Shown here piece after piece: positions 20,387 to 28,361 of a DNA stretch of 28,381 nucleotides. The notes below the pieces were generated by a model. The model saw nothing but the letters and a program-made list of their open reading frames with translations, was not told the origin of the DNA and made no database searches. This DNA is from Pseudomonadota bacterium (GTDB lineage: Bacteria > Pseudomonadota > Gammaproteobacteria > Acidiferrobacterales > Acidiferrobacteraceae): NCBI GenBank assembly GCA_021797365.1, contig JAJZZU010000003.1, forward strand, positions 1 to 28,381, in the 5' to 3' direction. Position 1 is the stretch's first letter. Every line of letters starts with the position of its first letter. The translations under genes were made by a program, and so were the position numbers.

Positions 20387-21877
20387 ATGAGCCTTACTCA
20401 CTTCATAAAACGACCGGAGATTGCGACAAAGTTGCGGCGCCTTCATGTCGGACTAGCGGGCGAACGCAAGGCTGACGAATGTGCGCACGAGGATGCGCCT
20501 GCAACCACGATCATATTACGCGGGAAGAGTTACCGCGTTGTCAGGCGTGTGAAAACTGACGAGGGGCAGGCTCGTTATAAGGCCGCGAAAATCACAACAA
20601 CGGACGGTCAGCGCATCCCTATTAAGGTCGAAGCACGTAGCAAAAACACTTCTCTTGTAGGCACAGCGTTTGACTATCTTCTACGGTTCGAACTTCAGCG
20701 CCGCGCCCCACACGCGATATCGCAACCATGGGTAGCCGAGAAAGCAGCGAAAGATCCAGGGAGGCATATCGGATTAGGGAAACGCTGGGCCGATTTAAAC
20801 ATCCTTAAGAATGGGAACTGGAAAATCTTTAGCGAGGGTGACGCGCCGTTGGGCTCTCAACCAGTAGATATGCAAGGCCGGATTTGGATTGAGAGTGGCG
20901 AGATTACCCGCCGGGTCGGCATTGTACTGAAAAATGCCAAGGCGGCAGTAGACGCCTATTCGCAACAGAAACATCCCACGCCCACCGAACAGGCGGCGCT
21001 AGCCGCTCACGCGGTACGCTTGGCGAAGCTCGATTCAGTGCTTCGAGGGCCGGGACTGGTGCCGGATTTCGAAGAGGCCGCATCGGAGGATGTCCAGGAC
21101 TTAGTCGATCTCCTGGCAATCACCCCCTTTAACGATCTATTACACAATGAGGTCGTGTTGCTGAATCCCACTTTTGGAGAGGCGGCACGTCCGATCGGCG
21201 GCGCCGATGCCGATTTAATTATTGGTGACATGCTGGTTGACATCAAGACGACCAAGGACGACACAATCCAAGTCCAACACCTTAATCAACTTCTTGGGTA
21301 TTTTTTGCTGGCCCGCAAAGAACGCACCATCAGTCCAGCGTTTCCCGTTATAAACCGGTTTGGACTCTATTACTCTCGTTATGGTTATTTGTACTCCTTC
21401 GATGCCTCGGCCTGGACAGAGCATCCAGAGTTTCTTGAGACTGAGAAATGGTTTTTCTCTCAAATAACGCGGATCGAAGCCGCTCGCCAAGCGTTCCGTG
21501 CCGACCCCGCCGCCTTCCGCGCACGCCAGCGATCTGGCCAGGTACCGGTCTTCGAGGCGCCAGCTAAAAAAGACGGGCGCGCGTCACACCAAACCGAACG
21601 ATCCAAGGTAGAGCAAGCGTATCTTCTAGACCATTGCGCAGTATGCCGGAGCATCGCAAAGACGAGTGGGATCGGGATCGTGTCATGGGTCAACCATAAT
21701 AAACACGAGTGCCGGTGCCAGCACGGGACTATAACGTTTTCCGCGCAGACCCGCGATGATGTACCAGACTGGCTTCGTCCGTATTGGGACAAGCGAGAAG
21801 CGCTTACCTACCAAGCAACAACTTCTGAAGGTCTACCATATAAGGCCTGTAAAGCCTGTAAAAATGTGATCCTTTAG
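20387..21877 (+). CDS. PD-(D/E)XK nuclease-like protein with zinc-ribbon tail
   Basis: A 496-residue protein, the only long plus-strand gene. The N-terminal region has LVGTAFDYLLRFELQR near residue 90. The nuclease-like core has NPTFGEAARPIGGADADLII near 262-281, then DMLVDIKTTKD (about 282-292), giving the D...DxK pattern of the PD-(D/E)XK fold, and HLNQLLGYFLLAR, the usual following helix. I recall these blocks from a widespread uncharacterised bacterial and archaeal family. The C-terminus adds cysteine pairs (HCAVC, CRCQH, CKAC, about 416-491) that could bind zinc. It could be a defence nuclease or a DNA-processing enzyme. Its separate orientation, lack of the 19-bp motif and less GC-rich look suggest a cargo gene gained separately. 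Ribosome site is weak (AGAG). Confidence 0.72.
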   Translation: MSLTHFIKRPEIATKLRRLHVGLAGERKADECAHEDAPATTIILRGKSYRVVRRVKTDEGQARYKAAKITTTDGQRIPIKVEARSKNTSLVGTAFDYLLRFELQRRAPHAISQPWVAEKAAKDPGRHIGLGKRWADLNILKNGNWKIFSEGDAPLGSQPVDMQGRIWIESGEITRRVGIVLKNAKAAVDAYSQQKHPTPTEQAALAAHAVRLAKLDSVLRGPGLVPDFEEAASEDVQDLVDLLAITPFNDLLHNEVVLLNPTFGEAARPIGGADADLIIGDMLVDIKTTKDDTIQVQHLNQLLGYFLLARKERTISPAFPVINRFGLYYSRYGYLYSFDASAWTEHPEFLETEKWFFSQITRIEAARQAFRADPAAFRARQRSGQVPVFEAPAKKDGRASHQTERSKVEQAYLLDHCAVCRSIAKTSGIGIVSWVNHNKHECRCQHGTITFSAQTRDDVPDWLRPYWDKREALTYQATTSEGLPYKACKACKNVIL

Positions 21878-21908
21878 TTTTCAGGCCTCGACTAGTGGGG
21901 GACTTGAA

Positions 21909-21961
21909 ACACCCCCCTATGCCTTGGTTATAAATACCTACCCCTACTCGGAGGGGGGTGT
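21909..21961. repeat. Inverted repeat after the nuclease gene
   Basis: ACACCCCCC (21909-21917) pairs with GGGGGGTGT (21953-21961) across a 35-base AT-richer loop. A second hairpin, CGAGAC CACC GTCTCG, follows at 21964-21979. No T-run; role unknown. Confidence 0.55.
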
Positions 21962-22110
21962 GACGAGACCACCGTCTCGCTCAACCGCAGCAACCCCGCC
22001 GCGTCGTCTTTTGCCTTGAAAAACCCGAGAAAATGTGACTGTGGACGCTGTTCGGTAGGCCACGGTCCTGCGCAGGACAAAAAAATCCGAGCGGAGACAA
22101 GGGGCCTCCG

Positions 22111-22136
22111 CCCGGTCGCGGGCCGGGTGTGTTTTT
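22111..22136 (+). terminator. Possible terminator of nuclease gene
   Basis: CCCGG/CCGGG stem then TGTGTTTTT on the plus strand, 233 bases after the stop at 21877. It sits between converging genes. Confidence 0.4.
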
Positions 22137-22154
22137 ATGGTCTGGGTTGGTGGC

Positions 22155-25100
22155 TTAGGCCGCGCTGGGCGGCCCGGTGGTCGCCGGAGGCTTTGCCTGT
22201 GCCTGGATCGGCACGTCCAACATCTCGGCTGCGGGCCAGTCCTGCTCAGCTACGGCCTTGTCGATCGCGTCCTCGAGGTCGCCATGGGCTTGGTGGAGGT
22301 ACGCGTCGGCGCGTTTGGCCACGGCCCGGAAGATCGACTCGATGTCGTCCCCGCTTGTGCGGGCCGATTCTTCCAGCGACCGCATGACCGAGCGCACGCG
22401 GTCGATACCGACCACGATCCCGAACCGTGTCTTGACCCACGCGCGGATCGCGCCGATGGTCCGCTGCCCGGCGTCCTGTGCCGCGGCGATGGCCTGCCGG
22501 GCCTCTAAGGCCTGGCCGGACCGGCTGGGGCCGACGGCCGCGTCGTCTGTTTCGTATGCATCGACCGTCATGCCGTACTCTCCTAACCCCTCCAGAGGGA
22601 CACCACCGTAGATGTGAATCGTAACGGGCTGCGATGGGTCACCGTTGGCCCCGCGGGCACGCCCGATAGCTTGCGCGGCCTCCGCGGTGATCGTGTGAAG
22701 TAGCCAGGCGCGGATCCTCGGATTGGTGGGTAGGGGTAGGCGCGATTGCACTTCACGCGTCCCCTCGTTGATCCACGCCCCCCGCTCCATCTGCAGATCG
22801 TCCGGCCACTCCGGCCAGGCGATGGGATCGGCCCCGGCGGTCAGCGCCGCTACCCGCGAGGCTTGATACAGTCCCCGCCAGGCCTCCATGGGAGGAAAGA
22901 AGCTCCCGACGATCACGATGTCGCGCCCGGCCCAGCGATCGTGCGCGCGGTGATCGGCGCCCCAGTGCCCCAATAACGGGTCTTTGTGCTTGGGGTCGAG
23001 GTGATCGCGGACCTTCTTGTGGACGAGAAAAACCGCGCCGGGGTGCAGCTTCCGTAAGGCCCGGTATTGCTGTATGGCGCGTTCGCGCTCCTCGGGCGCC
23101 GCCCGCTTACCAAGGGCCTTCAGTCCCCAAAACCGCGAAGGTCGCCGGATGATCTTGAGGTGTTGGGTGGCCACCACGTCTACGACCTGCCCGCCGTGTG
23201 CGCGCACCGCGTCTATAAGTACTGGGTCTGGGGTCGCATCAAAAAAGGCGATCGGCCTTTTGCCGATCCGGTCGACGATGGGGCGCAAGCCACTGATATG
23301 TATCTTCCCGTCTTTGACGTGCCCGTCCCCATATTCCAGTGTCTGCCTGATCGCCCATGCGGCCCGCAGAGGGGCCAGTCGGAGCGAGCCGTCCCGGTTG
23401 AACTCCAGCCGCTCCCATGCCGCCACGTCCTCGTCATCCGTGTCTAACATCTTCTGGACGGCATCCAACAGCGCGGGCGCCACGGTAATGCGCCCTTCCT
23501 GCCCGACCAGCCGGCCCATTTCGGACGCCAGGACCTTGAAGAGGGCGAGGGCGGCTTTGGCCGCCTCGAGGCGCTCTTTGCGCTCAGCGGCTGCCTTTCG
23601 AATAGCCTCGATATCTGAGGGGCCACCCACCGCGTCGTCGGTCGCCTCGGCTTTTGCTTGGGCGATCTCCAGCGCGCGCTGGTCGTCACTCATGCGCCGC
23701 GACCACAGGTCGATGTCCGGCAATCCAACCTCCACCGGCACCGACATTTGCACATGCTCGTCCACTACCACCAGGCGGCGACGCATCGGTTTGTCTCCCG
23801 ATGCGTCGAGCCCGTCCTTGGCCCAGCCGGCCAGCGTCTCACTAAAAGACGCGATGGGCGCGACGACGAAGCGGGATTGTATCGTGTCCCGCAGGTGCTG
23901 TTGCCAAACGCATGTTTCGAGTGTGGCTAGTTGCTCACCTGTGTAACCCATTTGCGCGAGATCGTCCCATTTCCCGGCCCACTTCAGTCCGTTCGGGCAC
24001 CGATGACAGAACTCCGCTTGTGGGATGTGGTGCGCCTCCACAGCCTCCATGAGGGCCTGGTGGTTCGGGCAGTAGCCCGGGCACTCCGGATCTGGCGAGC
24101 GCCCATGGTAGTGCCACCAACCGGCCTCTTCGTAGGCCTTGGCCTGGTCATGGGTGGGGACCAGCGCGAGGACCGACCCGCCGGCGGCCAGGATCTCGGC
24201 GTTGTGGATGAGGTCCTTGAGTTCGGTCGTCTTGCCCGTGCCGGTGGTGGGCCGGAAGAGCCACGGCTCTACTAATGGCAAGCGCCCTTTTGAACCGCTC
24301 TCTTTGCGTTCATCGATCTCAGTAAGAAAGTCGATGTAGTGCGCGACCATCAGCTGAACACCGCTCTTCAGTATTACCCTGGCCTGCTCTACCGGCACGG
24401 TGGCGCATGGCAGGACGGGCATGGCGGCCTGGCGCCATGGCTGGATCGACCAGACGCTGGCTGCGACGGCCGACTTGGGGGGCGCGGGGATCTCGCGGAC
24501 GCCGGCGACCAGGGCGGCGCACACGGCCTCCACACCTTCCTTCTCTAATATGTCGGCCCAATCCTGCCCCTCTGGCGGCACGGTCCAAACAATCTGCACG
24601 CCCTTGAGGCCCCACGTTTGGATGACGTGGAGGCCCGCCAGCGCCTTCTTGACGCCCATCTCGCCCGCGTCGCCCGCGACCACGATGCGCGCCGCGCCAT
24701 CGCGCACCGCGCGCTGGATGACGGGTCGGGGAGGTTGTGATATGCCTGCCGTATCGAAGAGGGCGACGACCCGCTGGCCGGTCGAGGCGGCCACCGCTGC
24801 GGCGGTCACCTGCCCCTCACATACATATAAGGTGTCGCGCTTCCCTGGGAACCGGACATACCCGGAGTGCAAAACGTCCGGGCTTGCCAGGTCGACCGGC
24901 ACGATGTGCCGGCCCTGCATTCTTTTGTTTTTGTGCCCCCGGCCCCACTCGCGTTGCACCCCCACGAGGTCGCCGGACCGGGGGTCGCGGATAGGCCACA
25001 AGATGCATGCCGCCCGCTGCTTAGTGTTGGGGTTGTAGGAGGATTTGCTGGTCGTCGGCAGCACCCGGACACCGGCCGCGATCGCCGCCTCAAGGACTCC

Positions 25101-25541
25101 AGGCCCACGGCTGCTCAGGTAGCCGCGGGCCCACTCATGGCCGGGTCCAATGCTAACCAGGGCGAGTTGTAAGGGTGAATGGTTCCACGAATTGTGGGCA
25201 TCCTGCACGCGCTCGCTAAGTTCCTGTTTCCGTTTTTCTGCCCGCTCGGCCTTGGCCTGGGCGATGCGCGCCGCAGCCTCGGGGTCGCGTTGCGCGTGGC
25301 CGCGCCGACCTTTTTTCCTGAGATGTTCGGGATAAAGATCGGCTTGGGTCAAGCCCACCGCGGCCATGATGTCCCCGGTTCGGCAACCGACCCGGCACTT
25401 TACCAATAAGGTGCCGTCGTCCGTCTCTTTAATTCCGAGGCTAGGGTGGTGATCGTCATGCGCGGGGCACAGAGCCAGCCACTCGCCGCCGCTCTTGCGG
25501 ACCTTATCGAGGCGCGATAGAAACGTGTCGAGGGTGCTCAT
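22155..25541 (-). CDS. Plasmid primase-helicase (CHC2, Toprim, SF2 helicase)
   Basis: An 1128-residue multi-domain protein. A DnaG-type CHC2 zinc finger occupies residues about 20-60 (C25, H28, C49, C53). A Toprim-like part (about 235-310) has YVCEGQVTAAAVAA and VVAGDAGEMG. The helicase part has Walker A TTGTGKTTE near 430, Walker B VVVDEHVQM near 594 and QAIGRARG near 957, which fits motif VI of superfamily 2. Between Walker A and B there is a cysteine group (CPGYCPNH, FCHRCPNG, ETCVW, about 487-545) that may bind zinc or an Fe-S cluster, as in XPD/DinG helicases. It would prime and unwind DNA during replication or after transfer. The ATG overlaps the previous stop (ATGA). Confidence 0.85.
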   Translation of the reverse strand: MSTLDTFLSRLDKVRKSGGEWLALCPAHDDHHPSLGIKETDDGTLLVKCRVGCRTGDIMAAVGLTQADLYPEHLRKKGRRGHAQRDPEAAARIAQAKAERAEKRKQELSERVQDAHNSWNHSPLQLALVSIGPGHEWARGYLSSRGPGVLEAAIAAGVRVLPTTSKSSYNPNTKQRAACILWPIRDPRSGDLVGVQREWGRGHKNKRMQGRHIVPVDLASPDVLHSGYVRFPGKRDTLYVCEGQVTAAAVAASTGQRVVALFDTAGISQPPRPVIQRAVRDGAARIVVAGDAGEMGVKKALAGLHVIQTWGLKGVQIVWTVPPEGQDWADILEKEGVEAVCAALVAGVREIPAPPKSAVAASVWSIQPWRQAAMPVLPCATVPVEQARVILKSGVQLMVAHYIDFLTEIDERKESGSKGRLPLVEPWLFRPTTGTGKTTELKDLIHNAEILAAGGSVLALVPTHDQAKAYEEAGWWHYHGRSPDPECPGYCPNHQALMEAVEAHHIPQAEFCHRCPNGLKWAGKWDDLAQMGYTGEQLATLETCVWQQHLRDTIQSRFVVAPIASFSETLAGWAKDGLDASGDKPMRRRLVVVDEHVQMSVPVEVGLPDIDLWSRRMSDDQRALEIAQAKAEATDDAVGGPSDIEAIRKAAAERKERLEAAKAALALFKVLASEMGRLVGQEGRITVAPALLDAVQKMLDTDDEDVAAWERLEFNRDGSLRLAPLRAAWAIRQTLEYGDGHVKDGKIHISGLRPIVDRIGKRPIAFFDATPDPVLIDAVRAHGGQVVDVVATQHLKIIRRPSRFWGLKALGKRAAPEERERAIQQYRALRKLHPGAVFLVHKKVRDHLDPKHKDPLLGHWGADHRAHDRWAGRDIVIVGSFFPPMEAWRGLYQASRVAALTAGADPIAWPEWPDDLQMERGAWINEGTREVQSRLPLPTNPRIRAWLLHTITAEAAQAIGRARGANGDPSQPVTIHIYGGVPLEGLGEYGMTVDAYETDDAAVGPSRSGQALEARQAIAAAQDAGQRTIGAIRAWVKTRFGIVVGIDRVRSVMRSLEESARTSGDDIESIFRAVAKRADAYLHQAHGDLEDAIDKAVAEQDWPAAEMLDVPIQAQAKPPATTGPPSAA

Positions 25542-25975
25542 AGGGCACCCCCAACCTGGGAGAGGTTACAGTGTGATCGTGGCCGGGGTGGTTCGGGGTC
25601 GCCCCCGCCATCGCCGTCATCCCCGCCTGAATCGCTGGCGGCCCGGCGCACGCTGGCCGGCGACCGGCGCGCCCGGACTCGGGTCTGGGTCCGATAGCTT
25701 CGCGTGCGGATAACGGTCTGCGTATGGGCGCGCGCTCGGGCCGCCCGGGCCGCCGCCTCTTTATCGTCTAACGCATCCCATTCCCTCCACCCCCGCGCCT
25801 CTGGAGGCATCTCCATCTGCTCGAAGCTGGCCTGGTAGGCGCTCTGGTAGGCGCTGTCTTTATCCAAAGCCCACTCTCCATCCGCCTCGCCGGCGCACGG
25901 ATAGTAGCGGTCCACAAGGACATCGTCAGGATCAAAGATTGTAAAACTGGAATTGTCTGATATACTTGTGTTCAT
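25538..25975 (-). CDS. Hypothetical protein before primase gene
   Basis: A 145-residue protein with an acidic N-terminal half (FTIFDPDDVLVDRYYPCAGE) and a strongly basic, probably disordered C-terminal half (RTRSYRTQTRVRARRSPASV, then Gly/Asp-rich). The charge split suggests contact with nucleic acid or with the primase. GGAG lies seven bases before the ATG at 25975, and its stop overlaps the primase start, so the two are one operon. No family recognised. Confidence 0.65.
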   Translation of the reverse strand: MNTSISDNSSFTIFDPDDVLVDRYYPCAGEADGEWALDKDSAYQSAYQASFEQMEMPPEARGWREWDALDDKEAAARAARARAHTQTVIRTRSYRTQTRVRARRSPASVRRAASDSGGDDGDGGGDPEPPRPRSHCNLSQVGGAL

Positions 25976-26009
25976 GCCAGCGCTCCGCTATAGCCTGGTG
26001 ATTTTACTG

Positions 26010-26039
26010 AAAGGCCCTCCCCATGAGGGCCTTTCTTTT
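26010..26039 (+). terminator. Rho-independent terminator (best on plus strand)
   Basis: A perfect 10-bp stem AAAGGCCCTC/GAGGGCCTTT with loop CCCAT, then CTTTTG on the plus strand. On the minus strand the T-run is only the stem end, so it may also act weakly between the 26199 gene and the 25975 gene. No plus-strand gene upstream is apparent, which is odd. Confidence 0.65.
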
Positions 26040-26105
26040 GTCTGCAAGGATCGTAGATCGTTTTTTCTCACACCGCAAGCCCGTTTCTATATTTCCACTC
26101 TTATA

Positions 26106-26165
26106 CACTCCAATACACCCCTACGCACTCCAATGCATCCCAACGATGCCAAACGATACCGAACG
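26106..26165. repeat. Iteron-like direct repeats, possible oriV
   Basis: CACTCCAATACACCCCTACG (26106-26125) and CACTCCAATGCATCCCAACG (26125-26144) overlap by one base and match at 16 of 20. A looser third unit with ACGATACCGAACG follows (to 26165). The stretch is AT-richer than its surroundings and lies just downstream of the HTH gene. Confidence 0.5.
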
Positions 26166-26198
26166 CCGTCATATATCGCCCTACACCGTTATATGACC

Positions 26199-26786
26199 TT
26201 ATGCGGCCTCCTGGAAAAAGCTCAGCTGGCCCGGGCATGCCGGGCGCACCCGCACACGCGGGGCCGCCTTGCGAGGCCGGCGGGGTTTTTTGGGTACGAT
26301 CGGGTTCCCGAGGAGATCATGGACGACCCCCACGGTCGCGGCGACCGGCGCCACCCACCCCCGCGGCTTACGGCCCGCGTTGGACCTTGGGAAGGGTGCT
26401 GTGAGCGCATCCCCGGTCGGCACTTGCTCTGGAGGCAGCAACTTGACCATTCCATAGTCACGAAACTCGCGTAGACGGCGAGCGGCATTTTTGACTGTTT
26501 TGTAACAGCGTCCGAGCCCTGCGGCCGCCACATGGTAGGAAAATCCGGCGGCCAGCCACACCAAAATTTTGCGGTCTGCCCCGTTTTGTGGGTAGGTTTT
26601 CAGAATGTCCGAAAATTCCCGCTCGAATCGCCCGACGTGCGCGCTTTTCAGACGCGTACAAATGTCCGCCGTGCTTATCCCCAGGCGATGGCCGCCGTCG
26701 TAGGCGACCTCAACCTCTTCAAAATCATCCCCAACCCCCCACTCGGGGGAGGCCATGCCCTCGATATCTTCCAAAGTGATCTGCAT
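26199..26786 (-). CDS. HTH protein, possible replication or regulatory protein
   Basis: A 195-residue protein. The central part (about residues 58-105) has a helix-turn-helix-like pattern (LAAGFSYHVAAAGLGRCYKT then VKNAARRLREF). The N-terminus is acidic (LEDIEGMASPEWGVGDDFEE) and the C-terminus Pro/Arg-rich (KKPRRPRKAAPRVRVRP). I cannot assign a Rep family. A perfect-looking promoter (27047-27074), a long structured leader and iteron-like repeats downstream make a replication-control role plausible but unproven. ATG 26786 is supported by GAGGA upstream; the frame extends to 27074 through the structured leader, which I judge non-coding. Confidence 0.62.
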   Translation of the reverse strand: MQITLEDIEGMASPEWGVGDDFEEVEVAYDGGHRLGISTADICTRLKSAHVGRFEREFSDILKTYPQNGADRKILVWLAAGFSYHVAAAGLGRCYKTVKNAARRLREFRDYGMVKLLPPEQVPTGDALTAPFPRSNAGRKPRGWVAPVAATVGVVHDLLGNPIVPKKPRRPRKAAPRVRVRPACPGQLSFFQEAA

Positions 26787-26848
26787 AAAAGATCCTCGCA
26801 CGCAATGCGAAAAACACCCGCCGGGATCGGGCTGGAAAAAAACGAAAT

Positions 26849-26902
26849 GGGCGCACGAAGGCGCCCGGTTGGGACCGGACATTGGCGCGCGAGGACGCGC
26901 CC
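26849..26902 (-). promoter_or_regulatory. Three stem-loops in leader of HTH gene
   Basis: GGGCGC/GCGCCC (26849-26866), CCGGT/ACCGG (26865-26878) and GGCGCG/CGCGCC (26884-26901) lie side by side in the roughly 250-base leader between promoter and start codon. A multi-hairpin leader before a possible replication gene recalls copy-number control by antisense RNA, but no opposing promoter was identified. Confidence 0.45.
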
Positions 26903-26933
26903 GGGGTGAAGCCATTTTGTTGAGGATTTTTCC

Positions 26934-26949
26934 AGGACAGATCTGTCCT
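26934..26949. promoter_or_regulatory. Perfect 16-bp palindrome
   Basis: AGGACAGATCTGTCCT is fully self-complementary. It lies about 90 bases downstream of the expected transcription start for the HTH gene, so it may be a downstream operator or a hairpin. Confidence 0.6.
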
Positions 26950-27046
26950 TGGGGTCCTGAAACTCTGCCGTGAAGGTCAGAATCAGAACTTTTTGATGCT
27001 GTTCTTGTTTCGCGCTCAGCTGGCGCGAGGGTTGCCCCTACAGTCA

Positions 27047-27074
27047 ATACTAGCACAGACATGCGGAGTGTCAA
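27047..27074 (-). promoter_or_regulatory. Sigma70 promoter for HTH gene
   Basis: On the minus strand TTGACA (27074-27069), a 16-base spacer, then TAGTAT (27052-27047). It lies just after the stop of the 27081-27383 gene. This is the best classical promoter in the window and could drive the replication half leftward. Confidence 0.8.
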
Positions 27075-27080
27075 GCGCCA

Positions 27081-27383
27081 TTATGGAAGGATCGATTCTT
27101 TATCAGATGCCTTATGAGACGCCCGTGTTTTCCGCGGCCGGCCACGCCCACGCTTTCCCGCGGTAGGCGCGTCGTGATCAGGGGTCGTGATCGCCTGCGT
27201 GATCACGCCGACCGTGAAGGTCGCCATCCATACCTCCGCCTGATCGAGATCCCAACGCCGGAATTTGCACCCTGGCACGCGCATGTAAGGTGGTACGGGC
27301 ACCCCCGCACTGATCCTCGCCTTTAAACGAGTGTCGCTGATCCCCAAAATCTCGGCTACGTCTCTGTCGCTTCCGATCCGCAT
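27081..27383 (-). CDS. AlpA/excisionase-like HTH protein with AT-hook
   Basis: A 100-residue protein. Residues 1-50 (MRIGSDRDVAEILGISDTRL then KARISAGVPVPPYMRVPG then KFRRWD) follow the winged-helix pattern of AlpA/MerR-like excisionases: a helix-turn-helix, then 'P....G...R(W)'. Near residue 80 KRGRGRPRK is an AT-hook for the DNA minor groove. Proteins of this kind regulate or direct excision of integrative elements, or act as transcription regulators. Its start codon lies inside an inverted repeat (27378-27411), which may be its own operator. Confidence 0.68.
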   Translation of the reverse strand: MRIGSDRDVAEILGISDTRLKARISAGVPVPPYMRVPGCKFRRWDLDQAEVWMATFTVGVITQAITTPDHDAPTAGKRGRGRPRKTRASHKASDKESILP

Positions 27384-27411
27384 CGTTCACGTCCGCAAAA
27401 TGTCGATGCGG
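27378..27411 (-). promoter_or_regulatory. Inverted repeat over start of AlpA-like gene
   Basis: CCGCATCG (27378-27385) and CGATGCGG (27404-27411) are perfect complements with an 18-base gap. The first arm includes the ATG, so the repeat could be an operator or an mRNA hairpin hiding the start. Confidence 0.55.
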
Positions 27412-27442
27412 ATATTTTCGGGCGCAGCAAGGGGCGGGTGGC

Positions 27443-27476
27443 GGCGAATAGCGGCGTTTTAATGGCCCTATTCGCC
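27443..27476. repeat. Inverted repeat upstream of AlpA-like gene
   Basis: GGCGAATAG (27443-27451) and CTATTCGCC (27468-27476), 9-bp perfect arms with a 16-base gap beginning CGGCGTT. The left edge has a related string near 60-76 (GGCGAATAATAGCGTTT). This gap (27384-27665) has no gene. Confidence 0.55.
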
Positions 27477-27608
27477 TGATCCTGATCCTAATGACGCCTT
27501 ACGGGACCATATCGAGCGGGGCACGGCGGCGCCGCTAGAAGAGATGGAGAGGGCGGGGTAGGGGTGCCGTCAGAGACGGGCAGCTGGGCGGCACTGGGCC
27601 CGCAACAA

Positions 27609-27642
27609 CAAAAAGAAAAGAGGGCGCAAACCTCGCGCCCTC
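27609..27642 (-). terminator. Rho-independent terminator of pilin gene
   Basis: Minus strand GAGGGCGC/GCGCCCTC stem with 7-base loop, followed by TTTTCTTTTTG. It lies 23 bases beyond the pilin stop. Confidence 0.88.
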
Positions 27643-27665
27643 CCAGGACTACCGTGATGTCGTCG

Positions 27666-28361
27666 TTACGGCGTGACAGAACCGTTCGGACCGACATCGG
27701 TCTCGCAGAACTTTCCTGAAACATTACAGTCAGTAACCGTATTTCCGTAAGAGGTGGTTCCTCCTATAGCTGCCGTGGAGCCATCACCAATCACCGCGTT
27801 TACGATATCCGCGCCAAGCGTCTTATTCCCAGTGCAAAGCGCCCCCGCGCCAACGGTAATGAAAATTGGCACCGATACGCCCGCACCGACCCATGTTCCA
27901 CTGGTCGAGTAACCCGTGGGGATCGCTGCTAGTCCGCCAGCAGTATCGACTTCGCCACAATAAGTGGGGGTCTTCGGGCCAGTACCACCCAGTGTGCCGA
28001 TATAGGCATAGTTCGGCGTACTGGCTCCCTTGGTGCCGCTCGCTGCCGGATCACCAGCCGTGTAGCTCAACACGGGAGTACCGGTCCCCGCTGTTGGCGC
28101 TGTATATGCTGTCCCTTGCGTGTTTGCCATCGCGATCAAGGTGTTCTGTCCGGCCTGCGCCGCGGACATGGCGCTCGTGGCCGCCGTGATCGCCGAATGG
28201 AAGTTCTGGGCCACGTCCTGGGCCTTGGAGGTCACGATGTATTTTTCATACTGGGGTATGGCGATGGCCGCCAAGATGCCGATGATGGCGATCACCACCA
28301 TCAACTCGATCAAGGTAAAGCCGGCCTGAATGCCGGCCACTACCGGGTTCTGTTTACGCAT
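27666..28361 (-). CDS. Type IV pilin (PilA/PilE-like)
   Basis: A 231-residue type IV pilin. The prepilin leader (MRKQNPVVAGIQAG) is followed by the class motif FTLIELMVVIAIIGILAAIA, with cleavage after Gly14 and Glu at mature position 5, then IPQYEKYI of the long N-terminal helix. The globular part is Gly/Thr/Ala-rich with four cysteines, the last pair (CNVSGKFC) forming a likely C-terminal disulfide loop. At 231 residues it is longer than a typical 140-170-residue major pilin. ATG 28361 is preferred because AGGAG is eight bases upstream; two in-frame ATGs lie further up. The gene is complete and could belong to the host chromosome or to the element. Confidence 0.9.
   Translation of the reverse strand: MRKQNPVVAGIQAGFTLIELMVVIAIIGILAAIAIPQYEKYIVTSKAQDVAQNFHSAITAATSAMSAAQAGQNTLIAMANTQGTAYTAPTAGTGTPVLSYTAGDPAASGTKGASTPNYAYIGTLGGTGPKTPTYCGEVDTAGGLAAIPTGYSTSGTWVGAGVSVPIFITVGAGALCTGNKTLGADIVNAVIGDGSTAAIGGTTSYGNTVTDCNVSGKFCETDVGPNGSVTP

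Noticed and set aside
23017..23946. 309-codon plus-strand open frame
   Set aside because: Antisense to the primase-helicase; Ser/Arg/Ala-rich with no recognisable domain.
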